A stretch of DNA of 64,000 bases, taken from contig NZ_LT629702.1 in NCBI RefSeq assembly GCF_900103345.1, forward strand, positions 1,426,001 to 1,490,000, written 5' to 3'. The stretch's first letter is position 1; each line of letters begins with the position of its first letter. The stretch comes from Pseudomonas azotoformans. GTDB taxonomy: Bacteria; Pseudomonadota; Gammaproteobacteria; Pseudomonadales; Pseudomonadaceae. Positions 1-8,505 of this stretch are shown piece by piece. The translations under genes were made by a program, and so were the position numbers. The notes beneath the pieces were generated by a model that saw nothing but the letters and a program-made list of their open reading frames with translations, was not told where the DNA came from and searched no databases.

Positions 1-405
1 TGGGCCTTTGCTGTCGGTGGTGCGCACCGCGTCGGCAATCGCCGGGAAGCCGCCGACACCCGAGGCGATGATGGTCGCGGTGCGCTCCTGCGCTTCAGGC
101 GTGTTCGGCGCCCAGCCGGCCTGCTTCAAGGCTTCGTCCGCCGCCGCCAGGGCGAACAGGATGAAGCGGTCCATCTTGCGCTGTTCCTTGGCTGCCAGCA
201 GGCGGTCGGGATCAAATCCGGCTTCAGGGTCCTCGAGTACGGTCTGCACCTGGCCACCGATGCTGACGGCCAAATCACCGATCAACGTTTGCGGCAGGCG
301 ACGAATACCCGATTGCCCGGCCAACAGGCGTCGCCAGGTAGATTCCACGTCAGCGCCCAACGGCGTCAGTGCGCCCATACCTGTTACAACGATGCGTTTA
401 CTCAT
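1..405 (-). CDS. fabF: Beta-ketoacyl-ACP synthase II, N-terminal part (runs off the window)
   Basis: This is the first 135 codons of a condensing enzyme that elongates acyl-ACP with malonyl-ACP in cytosolic fatty acid synthesis. The start ATG lies at 405-403 and the reading frame stays open to base 1, so the gene continues outside the window. The protein opens with MSKRIVVTGMGALTPLG, the usual KAS II beginning, and carries the family's FILFALAAADEAL helix and a GVGG turn. The catalytic Cys-His-His residues would lie further on and cannot be checked. A divergent HxlR regulator starts 107 bases away, and no acpP or fabG is next to the start, so this could be a secondary fabF copy rather than the housekeeping one. 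Confidence 0.85.
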   Translation of the reverse strand, partial: MSKRIVVTGMGALTPLGADVESTWRRLLAGQSGIRRLPQTLIGDLAVSIGGQVQTVLEDPEAGFDPDRLLAAKEQRKMDRFILFALAAADEALKQAGWAPNTPEAQERTATIIASGVGGFPAIADAVRTTDSKGP

Positions 406-512
406 GATCAATCGACTCCAGTTGCGGTGAAGGAACAGACCTTATGGACGTCACTATCATCATGAAAGTAACATGGCATCACGCACATTGGCACTGACCC
501 ACAGGAATCCCC

Positions 513-1001
513 ATGCAACGCAAGTCCCTCATCAGCGACGAATGCCCCATCGCCCGCAGCCTTGAGCGGGTAGGGGAGTGGTGGAGCATCCTGATCATGC
601 GCGACGCGTTGCAGGGCTTGCGTCGGTTCGATGAGTTCTCGCGCAGCCTGGGCATCGCGCCGAATATGCTCACGCGTCGCCTGAGTGCCTTGGTGGAGGC
701 GGGGATGCTGGAGCGCCGCGCCTACAGCGAACGACCGCCGCGCTACGAATATGTGCCGACGGCCAAGGGCGAGGATTTCCGCATGGTGTTGATGTCGCTG
801 GTGGCCTGGGGCAATCGGCATTACGCCGAGGAGGGCACCAGTGTCGAGTTGGTAGAGCGTGAAACGGGCAGGCCGGTGCAGCCCATGTTGGCCAGCGCGG
901 ATGGCCAAGTGGTGGGGTTTGACCAGTGCACGTTGCAGCCCGGTCCGGCGGCCAGTACGGGCATGCGCGAACGTCTTGCGTGGCTCGATGCAAAACCTTG
1001 A
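513..1001 (+). CDS. HxlR-family winged-helix transcriptional regulator
   Basis: This is a 162-residue one-domain DNA-binding protein. The N-terminal CPIARSLERVGEWWSILIMR segment is the HxlR hallmark: a Cys at the start, then a helix with W-x-x-L-I-M-R. It is followed by the recognition region NMLTRRLSALVEAGMLERR and a wing ending ERPPRYEYVPT. The last 50 residues (VERETGRPVQPML) form a tail often seen in this subfamily. The gene is divergent from the fabF-type gene, with about 107 bases between the starts, so that gene is the natural first target. Members often sense electrophiles or oxidants through the conserved Cys; that role here is inference. Confidence 0.88.
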   Translation: MQRKSLISDECPIARSLERVGEWWSILIMRDALQGLRRFDEFSRSLGIAPNMLTRRLSALVEAGMLERRAYSERPPRYEYVPTAKGEDFRMVLMSLVAWGNRHYAEEGTSVELVERETGRPVQPMLASADGQVVGFDQCTLQPGPAASTGMRERLAWLDAKP

Positions 1002-1045
1002 TCGCGCAAGTATTTGACGCCAGAAAATAATCCCCTCAAGGCCCG

Positions 1046-1072
1046 TAAAGTCACGTATTCCGCAGCCGATAG
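1046..1072 (+). promoter_or_regulatory. FliA (sigma-28) promoter for the PAS chemoreceptor
   Basis: TAAA at 1046-1049 and GCCGATAG at 1065-1072 are separated by exactly 15 bases. This matches the flagellar sigma-28 consensus TAAA-N15-GCCGATAA except for the last base. The -10 element ends 43 bases before the ATG of the chemoreceptor at 1116. It places this receptor in the motility regulon. Confidence 0.8.
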
Positions 1073-1115
1073 CTCATCAAGACACAGGGTTTTTCCGCAC
1101 GGCTGAGGGCACGTC

Positions 1116-2471
1116 ATGTTCAATAAATCACTCAAAACAGAACTGGCGGCCAGGACGGCCGAAGTCACCGAGTACAAAGGACTGATCAGTGCACTGGAGC
1201 GCTCCATGGCCGTGGTCGAATTCGACCTGAACGGCAAAGTGCTGCGGGCCAATGACAATTTCCTCAAGACCCTGGGCTACAGCGCCAGTCAACTGGCCGG
1301 CAAGTCCCATCGCGACTTTTGCCCGCCAGCGCTGACCAGCAGCCCGGCCTACAGCCAGTTCTGGAGTGATTTGAAAGCCGGCAAGTTTGTCTCCGGCACG
1401 TTCAAGCGCGTGGATGCCAACGGCCGGACCCTTTGGTTGGAAGCCAGCTACAACCCAGTGCTGGACGAGCGCGGCCAGGTGCTGAAAGTGGTCAAGTACG
1501 CGCTGGACGTCACCGCCCAGGTGGAGCAGGACGCGGCCACCCGCAGCAAGTTGACGGCCGTGGACCGTGCGATGGCCGTTATCGAATTCGATCTGAGTGG
1601 CCAGGTGCTGGACGCCAACGCGAATTTCCTCAACGTGATGGGCTACACCCTCGCGGGAATCAAAGGCAAGCACCACCGGTTGTTTTGCGAGCCTGCGCTG
1701 GTCAGCAGCCATGAGTACGCCGATTTCTGGCGTCGCTTGAACAACGGTGAGTTCTTTACCGGGCAATTCAAGCGCCTGGGCAAGCACGGGCATGTGGTGT
1801 GGCTGGAGGCCAGTTACAACCCGGTGTATGACGGCGACGGCAAACTGATCAAGATCGCCAAGTTCGCCAGCGACATCACCGAGCGCGTGGAGAAATTCGA
1901 GGAAGACTCCCGTGGCGCCTCACGGGCCTACCATATTTCTTCCGAGACCGAGCGTTTTGCCGAACATGGCACCCAGGTGATCCAGGAGACCGCCACGGAA
2001 ATGCGCCGCATCGCCGAGAATATCGGCGCCTCTGCGCGGCTGGTGGGGCAACTGGGCGACCGTTCCGAACAGATCACCGCCATCGTCAACACCATTCGCG
2101 GTATTGCCGACCAGACCAACCTGTTGGCGCTCAACGCAGCCATCGAGGCGGCGCGCGCCGGGGACCAGGGGCGTGGCTTCGCGGTGGTGGCCGATGAGGT
2201 GCGGCAACTGGCCGGACGCACCAGCCGCTCCACGGCGGAAATCGCCGAGATGATCGGCATGATCCTCTCGGAAACCCGCGACGCAGTGACCAGCATGAAC
2301 GCGACCCAGGAAGGCGCGCAACGCGGCGTCAACCTGGCCGATCAGGCCGGTTCGGTGATCCTGCAGATTCGCACCAGCACCAGCGATGCGGTACAGGCGG
2401 TGAGCATGTTTGCCTCGAAACTGGATGAGTCGGAAGTCATACCCAAGACCGCCGTCGGCTGGGTAGGCTGA
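1116..2471 (+). CDS. Soluble PAS-PAS methyl-accepting chemotaxis protein (BdlA/Aer-like)
   Basis: The 451-residue chemoreceptor has no membrane segment. Two PAS domains lie at about residues 20-140 and 145-260. They are clear duplicates of each other: both contain [24 protein letters not shown], a FL.T/V.GY segment and a WLEASYNPV strand. They are followed by a signalling domain with the invariant hairpin tip [20 protein letters not shown] at about residues 330-350. This is the BdlA-like layout; the PAS domains probably bind haem or flavin and sense redox or oxygen. The protein ends with a short tail, [11 protein letters not shown], that looks unlike the family's usual ending. A FliA-type promoter precedes the gene and a REP pair follows it. 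Confidence 0.88.
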   Translation: MFNKSLKTELAARTAEVTEYKGLISALERSMAVVEFDLNGKVLRANDNFLKTLGYSASQLAGKSHRDFCPPALTSSPAYSQFWSDLKAGKFVSGTFKRVDANGRTLWLEASYNPVLDERGQVLKVVKYALDVTAQVEQDAATRSKLTAVDRAMAVIEFDLSGQVLDANANFLNVMGYTLAGIKGKHHRLFCEPALVSSHEYADFWRRLNNGEFFTGQFKRLGKHGHVVWLEASYNPVYDGDGKLIKIAKFASDITERVEKFEEDSRGASRAYHISSETERFAEHGTQVIQETATEMRRIAENIGASARLVGQLGDRSEQITAIVNTIRGIADQTNLLALNAAIEAARAGDQGRGFAVVADEVRQLAGRTSRSTAEIAEMIGMILSETRDAVTSMNATQEGAQRGVNLADQAGSVILQIRTSTSDAVQAVSMFASKLDESEVIPKTAVGWVG

Positions 2472-2480
2472 CACGTCCCC

Positions 2481-2582
2481 CTGTAGGAGCGGGCTTGCCC
2501 GCGAAAAACGTCAACGATAACGCATACATCCTGAATGCATGCGGGGTCCTCAAGTTCTTCGCGAGCAAGCTCGCTCCTACAG
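2481..2582. repeat. REP inverted pair (REPIN), family 1
   Basis: A 25-base element starting CTGTAGGAGCGGGCTTGCCC (2481-2505) recurs in inverted orientation at 2558-2582 with two mismatches. The spacer is 52 bases. The sequence is of the type described in Pseudomonas fluorescens genomes. It lies between the convergent chemoreceptor and porin genes and could also end transcription from either side. Confidence 0.85.
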
Positions 2583-2595
2583 GCGGGGCGGTTGT

Positions 2596-3918
2596 TTAGA
2601 GCAGGGTGAACGGATAGTCGACGATCAACCGCAGCTCGTTCAGGTCACCATCGCGCTGGTCGGCATTCGACGCCACGATTGCATCACGCACACGCAACGA
2701 CAGATTCTTCGCCGGACCGCTCTGGATCACGTACTTGGCTTCCAGGTCGGTCTCGTGGTGCGCGCCATCCGCACCGTAGTTGCCGACATAGGCGCTATGG
2801 GCCGGCGTGTGGGTGCCATCGATATCCGAGCCGTTGATATAGCGGCCCATGAAACTCAACCCCGGCACGCCATAACTGGCCATGTTCAGGTCATAGCGGA
2901 TACCCCAGGACTGCTCGCCCGGGCCGTTGAAGTCGTTCCATTGCACCGAGTTGGCCAGGTACACCGAATCGCCACCTTCGCCGGCGCCGTTGTTGCCGGT
3001 GCCGATGTAGTCGAACGGCGTGTCGCCATGCACCTTCTGGAACGACAGGGTCAGGGTGTGCGCCTGCAGGAACGAATACGCCGCCGCCACCGAGTAGGTG
3101 GTGTTGTTGATCGCCCCGGCCTTGGCGCTGCCGGTGTCGAGGGTGCGGTACAGGTTGCCGTCCAGCGCCAGGGACTGGTCATGCGCCAACGGGATCACGT
3201 AGTTGAGGTTGGTGTAGTACTGGCGCCAGATGTCTTCAAGCTCACCGGCATACAGCGTGGCGCTCAGGGACGGGCTGAAGCTGTACTTGCCGCCGACAAA
3301 GCTTGCGCTGTTGGCGGCAATGTTGGCGTAGGTGGCGTAGATATCGTGGTCATGGTTGCTGGTCATGCCACTGTTGGTGCTGGTGAAATGCCCGGCTTCC
3401 AGGTCCAGGCCGGCGATTTCGCTGCTGGTCAGGTCAAACCCGGTGGCCGTCTGTGGCAACAGGCGCGTGCCACCGGTGGCGAAGACCGGGGCCGTGGGTT
3501 GCATGTCGCCGAATTTGAGTTGGGTCTTGGAGACTTTGATCTTCACTGCGGCGCCGACTGAGCCGTAGGCGTCTTCAGGATCGCCATGGCGGTCGGTCGG
3601 CAGGTTGCCGGTGCCGGCGTCCGCGTGGGTGGCGTCGAGTTTCAGCCCGCCGTAGGCATAGGCATCCACGCCGAAGCCGAGGGTGCCCTGGGTGAAACCC
3701 GAGGCGTAGTTGAGCATCGCGCCCTGGGTCCAGTCGATGTTATCGGCCCGGCCGCCTTCACGGTTGCGATTCATGTAGTAGTTGCGCAACAAGCCGGTGA
3801 CGCTGCTGCCCTCGACAAATCCCTTGGCATCCGCCTGGTCGGTGACCGACTCGGCAAAGGCCATCTGGCTGATACCGGCACACACCGCCAGTGCCAATAG
3901 GCTCGACTGTTTAATCAT
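2596..3918 (-). CDS. OprD-family outer-membrane porin
   Basis: The 440-residue protein begins MIKQSSLLALAVCAGISQMA, a typical signal peptide cleaved after AFA, and ends RLIVDYPFTLL, matching the terminal barrel strand of OprD porins. Internal landmarks include GFVEGS near the mature start, LRNYYMNRN, and an FVGGKYSFSPSLSATLYAGEL-type strand. OprD members import small substrates such as amino acids, peptides or aromatic acids through an 18-strand monomeric barrel; the substrate here cannot be told. I use the ATG at 3918 because it begins the signal peptide; the open frame extends 58 codons further upstream without a plausible secretion start. No operon partner is adjacent. Confidence 0.88.
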   Translation of the reverse strand: MIKQSSLLALAVCAGISQMAFAESVTDQADAKGFVEGSSVTGLLRNYYMNRNREGGRADNIDWTQGAMLNYASGFTQGTLGFGVDAYAYGGLKLDATHADAGTGNLPTDRHGDPEDAYGSVGAAVKIKVSKTQLKFGDMQPTAPVFATGGTRLLPQTATGFDLTSSEIAGLDLEAGHFTSTNSGMTSNHDHDIYATYANIAANSASFVGGKYSFSPSLSATLYAGELEDIWRQYYTNLNYVIPLAHDQSLALDGNLYRTLDTGSAKAGAINNTTYSVAAAYSFLQAHTLTLSFQKVHGDTPFDYIGTGNNGAGEGGDSVYLANSVQWNDFNGPGEQSWGIRYDLNMASYGVPGLSFMGRYINGSDIDGTHTPAHSAYVGNYGADGAHHETDLEAKYVIQSGPAKNLSLRVRDAIVASNADQRDGDLNELRLIVDYPFTLL

Positions 3919-4412
3919 GTTGTGACTTCCCCGGAATAATGAACGCGCGCACAGAAACACCGCACTGATTGAATGGCGCATAACGTTGTTTGGGCAGATG
4001 TTTGCAGGTGAGCTGTTACGGTTTTTTATTGTGTTCGGCGTGGTTGCCGAGGTTGATTCCAGGCACAGTCTGCGCGGCCGGCAGCGGGCCAAGGGATGAA
4101 ACTCAATTAATTAAACTTCACGCTGTTTAATTTCTTTCGGGTGTACGTTGAACCTGTCTTAGCCGCTCTGCTTCGACAACATCCTTTGGTTGCCGCCGCA
4201 GATTCTGCGGCGGATTTTTTCACAACATTTCACAAGCTGGGTTTCATCCCTTCGGCATCGGTGCATCAGTGGCTTGCAAGGCGCGCGGCGTCGACCCGAC
4301 AGGTCGGCCTGTCATCTTTCAGTAACCCTCAAGGTCTTTGCTCTCCTGACTGGTCCGACATGATCGCCCCTGACGATCATGCCCCGGCCTCCCGTCTTCA
4401 AGGAGCACACGC
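3919..4412. other. Intergenic region between divergent porin and HrpK/HrpF-like genes
   Basis: This 494-base stretch holds the upstream regions of two divergent genes. An AT-rich patch near 4105-4135 could hold a promoter. A strong + strand terminator lies at 4193-4220, with no recognisable gene in front of it. An AGGAG Shine-Dalgarno at about 4401-4405 serves the ATG at 4413. I found no hrp-box (GGAACC-N15/16-CCAC). Confidence 0.6.
4193..4220 (+). terminator. Intrinsic terminator not attached to a known gene
   Basis: A perfect 9-bp stem, CCGCCGCAG (4193-4201) with CTGCGGCGG (4205-4213), has a 3-base loop and is followed by ATTTTTT. The gene on the left is transcribed away from it, and the next + gene starts 193 bases later. 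It therefore ends either an unannotated small RNA or a leader transcript. Confidence 0.75.
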
Positions 4413-7409
4413 ATGTCAGCACCGGTCAGCAATGCACCCGCGATCAAGACTGTCACGAATAACGATTCCAGCGCCGAATGGGGTAACGCGGTCGATCGGG
4501 CCAAGGCCAAGGACGCCGGTATCGAATGGCAGCGCCCCAAGGATGACCACCGCTCGGCCCAAGACATCATCGACGATAGCCCGCTGCTGAAGAACCTCGG
4601 CAACCAGAGCGGAGTGAAGGACAAGTTGCGCGAACGTGTCGGTGATTTTGAACACGATGCGGACGCGGCTTATCGCGCCAACCAGGTGCTGGGCCACGTC
4701 GAGCGCTTCGATGAAAACGGTTCGCGCCTGGCTGGCAACACGATCGACAATGGTCGCGTGGACGGTTTCACCAAGGGCGGCGATGCCAGGCACGGCACCG
4801 AGGCCGGGCGCCTGCAAGACTTCGGCAAGTATGGCTGGGAGAACCTCAAGGGCGAGCTGCCGCACGCGGACACGGTGGGCCTGGACGATAAGCGCCGTGA
4901 GGCGGCGGACAAGGCTGGCATCGTCTGGGAACTGCCCGAGGGTGACAGGCGCTCGGCCCAGGACATCAATGACAATCCGCTGCTGAAAAACCTTGGCAAC
5001 CAGAGTGGGGTGAAGGATGCATTGAAGGAGCAGGTCGGCGATTTCGACAAGGACCCCAACGCGGCCTTCCGTGCCAGCCAGGTGCTCGACCGGGTGGTGG
5101 GTTTTGACGAGAAAGGTAACGCGCTGACCGGCAAGGACGTGGCCAACAGCAGTGTCGACGGCTTTACCAAGAGCGGCGAAGCGCGCCATGGCACCGAAGC
5201 GGGGCGCTTGCAGGATTTCGGCAAATACGGTTTCGAGGCGCTGGCGAAGCCCCCGGCCAATGACCAGGTCGGTAGCTACAAGGACTTTCTCAAGATCCAC
5301 CCGGAGGCCGACGCAGGTTCCAGGCAGATCGCCCAATACGGTGCAATCCTGGATGCCAGGTTCGATTCGATCCGTGGCAAGACCGGCGGCGATGGCGCTG
5401 TCACCGAACAGAACATCAAGGACTACCTCAAGCAAAACCCGCAACTGAGCAAGGAAGAGAAAGAGGCGCTCAACTTCTTCGCCCAGCCTGGCGCCTTCCG
5501 CAAGCTCGACACCGCTGGCAACAGTATTGGTGATAAGCCCGACGGCAAGGTCAGTCGCGACGACGTGCAGGCCTGGCTGAAGACATCCGCACCCACCGAT
5601 GCCCGGAGTCTTGCCAGCCTGATCACCGACGTGGCCACCGGCAACGTCACGGGCAAGGTCGACACCCGCAAGCTGGACAAGGACATCTTCGAGCATCCGG
5701 AAAAGTACACGGCCGAGCAGAAGGCCGCGGTGCTGCTGGAACTGCAAGAGGCGCAGAAACTGGTGGTCGACGGCGCCAACGCCGGGGTCTGGAACAGCGA
5801 CTATGGCAAGGTTTCCATCGCCAACCGCTCGGGCGCGATCTGGGAGCCGCAAAAGCTGCTGCAAGACATCAACGACCACATGGCCATCTTGCAGGGCGAC
5901 AAGCCAACTGCCGAGTACATCAAGAACGCCGGCGACCAGGCGGTGAAGACACTGTTTGAAGAGAATCCCGGCCTGAAGGACGCCGTCACCAAGACCTATG
6001 AGGACCAAGTCAAGTCCGGCAAGGCCCTGGACGCCGCGTGGGACGCCAACACCAAGGACGGCAAGACCGACCAGCACGCAGCACTGGCGGGTTTTTATGC
6101 CACCGCCACCAGCCTGCAGTCGATTCTGGGTATCGACGATGCCAAGGCGATCCAGGGCGCGGTCGCCAAATCCACGCATAACGAAGACTTCAAGACCTTC
6201 TACAAGGATCAGCTGGCCAGTGGCGACCGCCTGCGTGAGTTGCTCAAGCACAACACGCCCGAGCAGGCCGCCTCGGAGTTCAGCCTGGAAGTAGCGCTTT
6301 ATAACGCCGCGCTCGATCCGGCCTTCACGGCCCAGCATGACCAACAGCTCAACGAGAATTTCTCCAGCATCGCCCAGGAGAACCTGTTCAAGGGCGCCAG
6401 CTTCGACGACATCAAGACGGCTTTCGGCAAGGACGGCGGCGCCGAGCTGGATGAAGACAAGGTCCGCACGTTGATCGACCAGATGCGCCAGGAAAGTCCC
6501 GAGCTGCTGCTGAACCAGGACGGCACCGTGGCCACCACCGACCAGGTCCTGGCGGGTTTCCGTGGCAACTGGGACCTACTCCGCCAGGGCACCAAGGCCC
6601 TGGACAAAATGGGCAAGTTGTCGGACTTCGACCCCAATGGCGGCGCCAAGGGCGCCTACGGCAGCGGTGTGCTGCATGGTGTAAGCGGCCTGTTCCTGGC
6701 GGGTGTCACCATTGCACGCGGGGCGCAGAGCGGTGGAAAGCTGACCACGCGCAACATCGTCGACATCACCACCGGCTCCGTGCAGACCACCACCGTACTG
6801 ATCGAGGGCGGCACCAAGGGCTACCAGGAACACCTCGCCAAGTCGATCAAGAACGGTGAGCAGACCCTCAAGGATATGAAGGACGGCAAGGTCATGCTCG
6901 ACCTGCTCGATGAGGTCAAGGACAACGTCAAGGACGGCAAGCATGCCAAGGTCGTGGCGAAGAACTTCGAGGAAGCCGCCAAAGGTATCGGCGGCCTGGC
7001 CGGCATCGTCGCCGGGGCGTATGGCATTTTTGATGGCGTCAACGCGTTGCGCCGGGGCGACAAGCTGACTGGAGGCTTTGGCATCACCGCAGGCTCGCTG
7101 GGTGTGCTGGCCGGCAGCGCCTCGGCCGCGGAGGGCGGCCTGGGCTTACTCGGGGCGAACTTGCCGCGCTTTCTCCCGGGCCTGGCGGCCACGGCGGGCG
7201 TGCTGGGCTTCCTGGCGGCTGGCGTGGCGGTACTGGCGGCTATCGTGCCTGGGCTGGTCAAGGAAGGGCAGGCGCAGGTCAAGTCGGACAAGTTCGGCGA
7301 GATATTGGGGGATTCAATCGAGCGTTATGGCATCGATGGGGTCAAGGACGGGACCATTGCGGATATTCCCACCAAGGATTGGCCAGGCGGGGAGCAGTGG
7401 ACGTCGTGA
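4413..7409 (+). CDS. HrpK/HrpF/NolX-like type III translocon-type protein
   Basis: This is a 998-residue protein with no signal peptide. Residues about 33-143 and 167-275 are a tandem repeat. Both copies carry RSAQDI, PLLKNLGNQSGVKD, VDGFTK and HGTEAGRLQDFGKYG. An EF-hand-like stretch (GDKPDGKVSRDDVQAWL) lies near residue 370. Hydrophobic segments cluster in the C-terminal quarter, at about 750-770 and 857-955. Two N-terminal repeats plus C-terminal membrane segments is the layout described for Xanthomonas HrpF and Rhizobium NolX, and Pseudomonas HrpK proteins are annotated similarly. Such proteins insert in host membranes for type III secretion. No secretion genes lie in the window, so this is an orphan. 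The start is supported by AGGAG 7 bases upstream. Confidence 0.65.
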   Translation: MSAPVSNAPAIKTVTNNDSSAEWGNAVDRAKAKDAGIEWQRPKDDHRSAQDIIDDSPLLKNLGNQSGVKDKLRERVGDFEHDADAAYRANQVLGHVERFDENGSRLAGNTIDNGRVDGFTKGGDARHGTEAGRLQDFGKYGWENLKGELPHADTVGLDDKRREAADKAGIVWELPEGDRRSAQDINDNPLLKNLGNQSGVKDALKEQVGDFDKDPNAAFRASQVLDRVVGFDEKGNALTGKDVANSSVDGFTKSGEARHGTEAGRLQDFGKYGFEALAKPPANDQVGSYKDFLKIHPEADAGSRQIAQYGAILDARFDSIRGKTGGDGAVTEQNIKDYLKQNPQLSKEEKEALNFFAQPGAFRKLDTAGNSIGDKPDGKVSRDDVQAWLKTSAPTDARSLASLITDVATGNVTGKVDTRKLDKDIFEHPEKYTAEQKAAVLLELQEAQKLVVDGANAGVWNSDYGKVSIANRSGAIWEPQKLLQDINDHMAILQGDKPTAEYIKNAGDQAVKTLFEENPGLKDAVTKTYEDQVKSGKALDAAWDANTKDGKTDQHAALAGFYATATSLQSILGIDDAKAIQGAVAKSTHNEDFKTFYKDQLASGDRLRELLKHNTPEQAASEFSLEVALYNAALDPAFTAQHDQQLNENFSSIAQENLFKGASFDDIKTAFGKDGGAELDEDKVRTLIDQMRQESPELLLNQDGTVATTDQVLAGFRGNWDLLRQGTKALDKMGKLSDFDPNGGAKGAYGSGVLHGVSGLFLAGVTIARGAQSGGKLTTRNIVDITTGSVQTTTVLIEGGTKGYQEHLAKSIKNGEQTLKDMKDGKVMLDLLDEVKDNVKDGKHAKVVAKNFEEAAKGIGGLAGIVAGAYGIFDGVNALRRGDKLTGGFGITAGSLGVLAGSASAAEGGLGLLGANLPRFLPGLAATAGVLGFLAAGVAVLAAIVPGLVKEGQAQVKSDKFGEILGDSIERYGIDGVKDGTIADIPTKDWPGGEQWTS

Positions 7410-7419
7410 AAACAGGAGG

Positions 7420-7437
7420 AGGGGGGGAAGCCCCCCT
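7420..7437. terminator. GC hairpin between convergent genes
   Basis: AGGGGGG (7420-7426) pairs with CCCCCCT (7431-7437) around a GAAG loop. It lies 11 bases after the stop of the HrpK/HrpF-like gene and faces the end of the oxaloacetate decarboxylase gene. There is no T-run, so it is at best a weak or bidirectional stop. Confidence 0.45.
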
Positions 7438-7453
7438 CGCTCCGACGTTGTCT

Positions 7454-8323
7454 TCACTCTTTAACATCCATGAACTCTTCCGCCCACGCCACGTAGCTTT
7501 CCGGCAGCGTGTAGGTATGCGTCAGCTCGGTGGCGCTGAGGTTATCAGTGCTGTGGGTCAACTGGCGTTGGGCACGCAGGCTGTCATACGTCGCCTTGAT
7601 CGCGGCGAAGTAAGCCCCGTGACCGGCAACCACTATGCGCACGCCAAGGCTGGCCAGACGCTGGGCATCATTCAGTTTGGGGTTGCCGTAGGTCACCAGC
7701 ATCAGTGGCACCGTCAGGTTTTCCGCGATCTTCTCCAGGTGCTCGAAATCGGCCACACCGACCATGCAAATCCCGTCGGCGCCGGCCTTCTGGTAGGCCT
7801 GGGTGCGTTCGATAACGGCTTCGGTCGGCAACACGCCGGCATTGGTCCGGGCAATGATCGACAACTCCGGATCGACACGTGCTTCCAGCGCCGCGCGGAC
7901 CTTGCCGATGCCTTCTTCAATGGAGATCAGGTCGGTGGACTTGCGCCCGAACTGCGCCGGCAGCAACGTGTCTTCAATGGTCAACGCGGCCACACCGGCA
8001 CGCTCAAGCTCTTCGACGGTGCGCATCACGTTCAGGGCGTTACCGTAGCCGTGGTCGGCGTCGGCGATGAACGGCAACTGGGCAACGCGGCCGATGCGGG
8101 TGGCTTGCTCAACGAACTCACTCAGGGTGATCAACGCAAAATCGGGTGCGGCCAATACCTGCAACGAGGCGACGGAGCCACCGAGGATGCCGACTTCAAA
8201 ACCCAGGTCAGCGGCGATACGCGCCGACATCGGGTCAAAGACGGAAGCGGTTTCAACGCAGGTTGGGGTGGCGAGCAATTCACGGAAGTTGCGGCGCAGG
8301 GCTGAGTGAGAAATCTTTGGCAT
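7454..8323 (-). CDS. Oxaloacetate decarboxylase, isocitrate lyase/PEP mutase superfamily (PA4872 type)
   Basis: The 289-residue protein has the alpha/beta-barrel superfamily signatures in order: GGSVAS near residue 50, the metal-binding DADHGYGN at about 90, [16 protein letters not shown] and GADGICMVG. Its length and overall sequence match PA4872 of P. aeruginosa, which was shown to decarboxylate oxaloacetate to pyruvate with Mg2+. The Cys-containing catalytic loop of true isocitrate lyases is absent, which supports the decarboxylase rather than a lyase. The enzyme is cytosolic and not biotin-dependent. It stands alone on the minus strand, so the sequence shows no operon or pathway context. 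Confidence 0.87.
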   Translation of the reverse strand: MPKISHSALRRNFRELLATPTCVETASVFDPMSARIAADLGFEVGILGGSVASLQVLAAPDFALITLSEFVEQATRIGRVAQLPFIADADHGYGNALNVMRTVEELERAGVAALTIEDTLLPAQFGRKSTDLISIEEGIGKVRAALEARVDPELSIIARTNAGVLPTEAVIERTQAYQKAGADGICMVGVADFEHLEKIAENLTVPLMLVTYGNPKLNDAQRLASLGVRIVVAGHGAYFAAIKATYDSLRAQRQLTHSTDNLSATELTHTYTLPESYVAWAEEFMDVKE

Positions 8324-8476
8324 GGGCTTTCCTGGTTCTGGTCATCGTCTTGTGACGATCAATGTCTATTCGTGGTGGGGCCAGATTAACATGCGGGCGA
8401 GGGGGAGATGATGACGTTTCAGCATTAGGGCAGGGGCTGGTGCATGGAGCGTGGGTTTACGGTTTGGGGGTGGACA

Positions 8477-8495
8477 GGCGCCCGGGGCGGGCGCC
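8477..8495. terminator. GC-rich hairpin after the helicase gene
   Basis: GGCGCCCG (8477-8484) and CGGGCGCC (8488-8495) form an 8-bp stem with a 3-base loop, 10 bases beyond the stop codon of the minus-strand helicase gene. No T-run follows on the minus strand. It is likely to stabilise or terminate that transcript. Confidence 0.4.
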
Positions 8496-8505
8496 GTCCT
8501 TTCAT

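Noticed and set aside
4100..4412. Possible hrp-box in front of the HrpK/HrpF-like gene
   Set aside because: Only TTGAACC near 4148 resembles the first half; the CCAC half at 15-16 bases is absent.
4416..6344. Long open frame of 642 codons on the minus strand
   Set aside because: It lies antisense to the HrpK/HrpF-like gene and arises from high GC at third positions. The + strand product has repeats, domain structure and a ribosome site; the minus product shows none.
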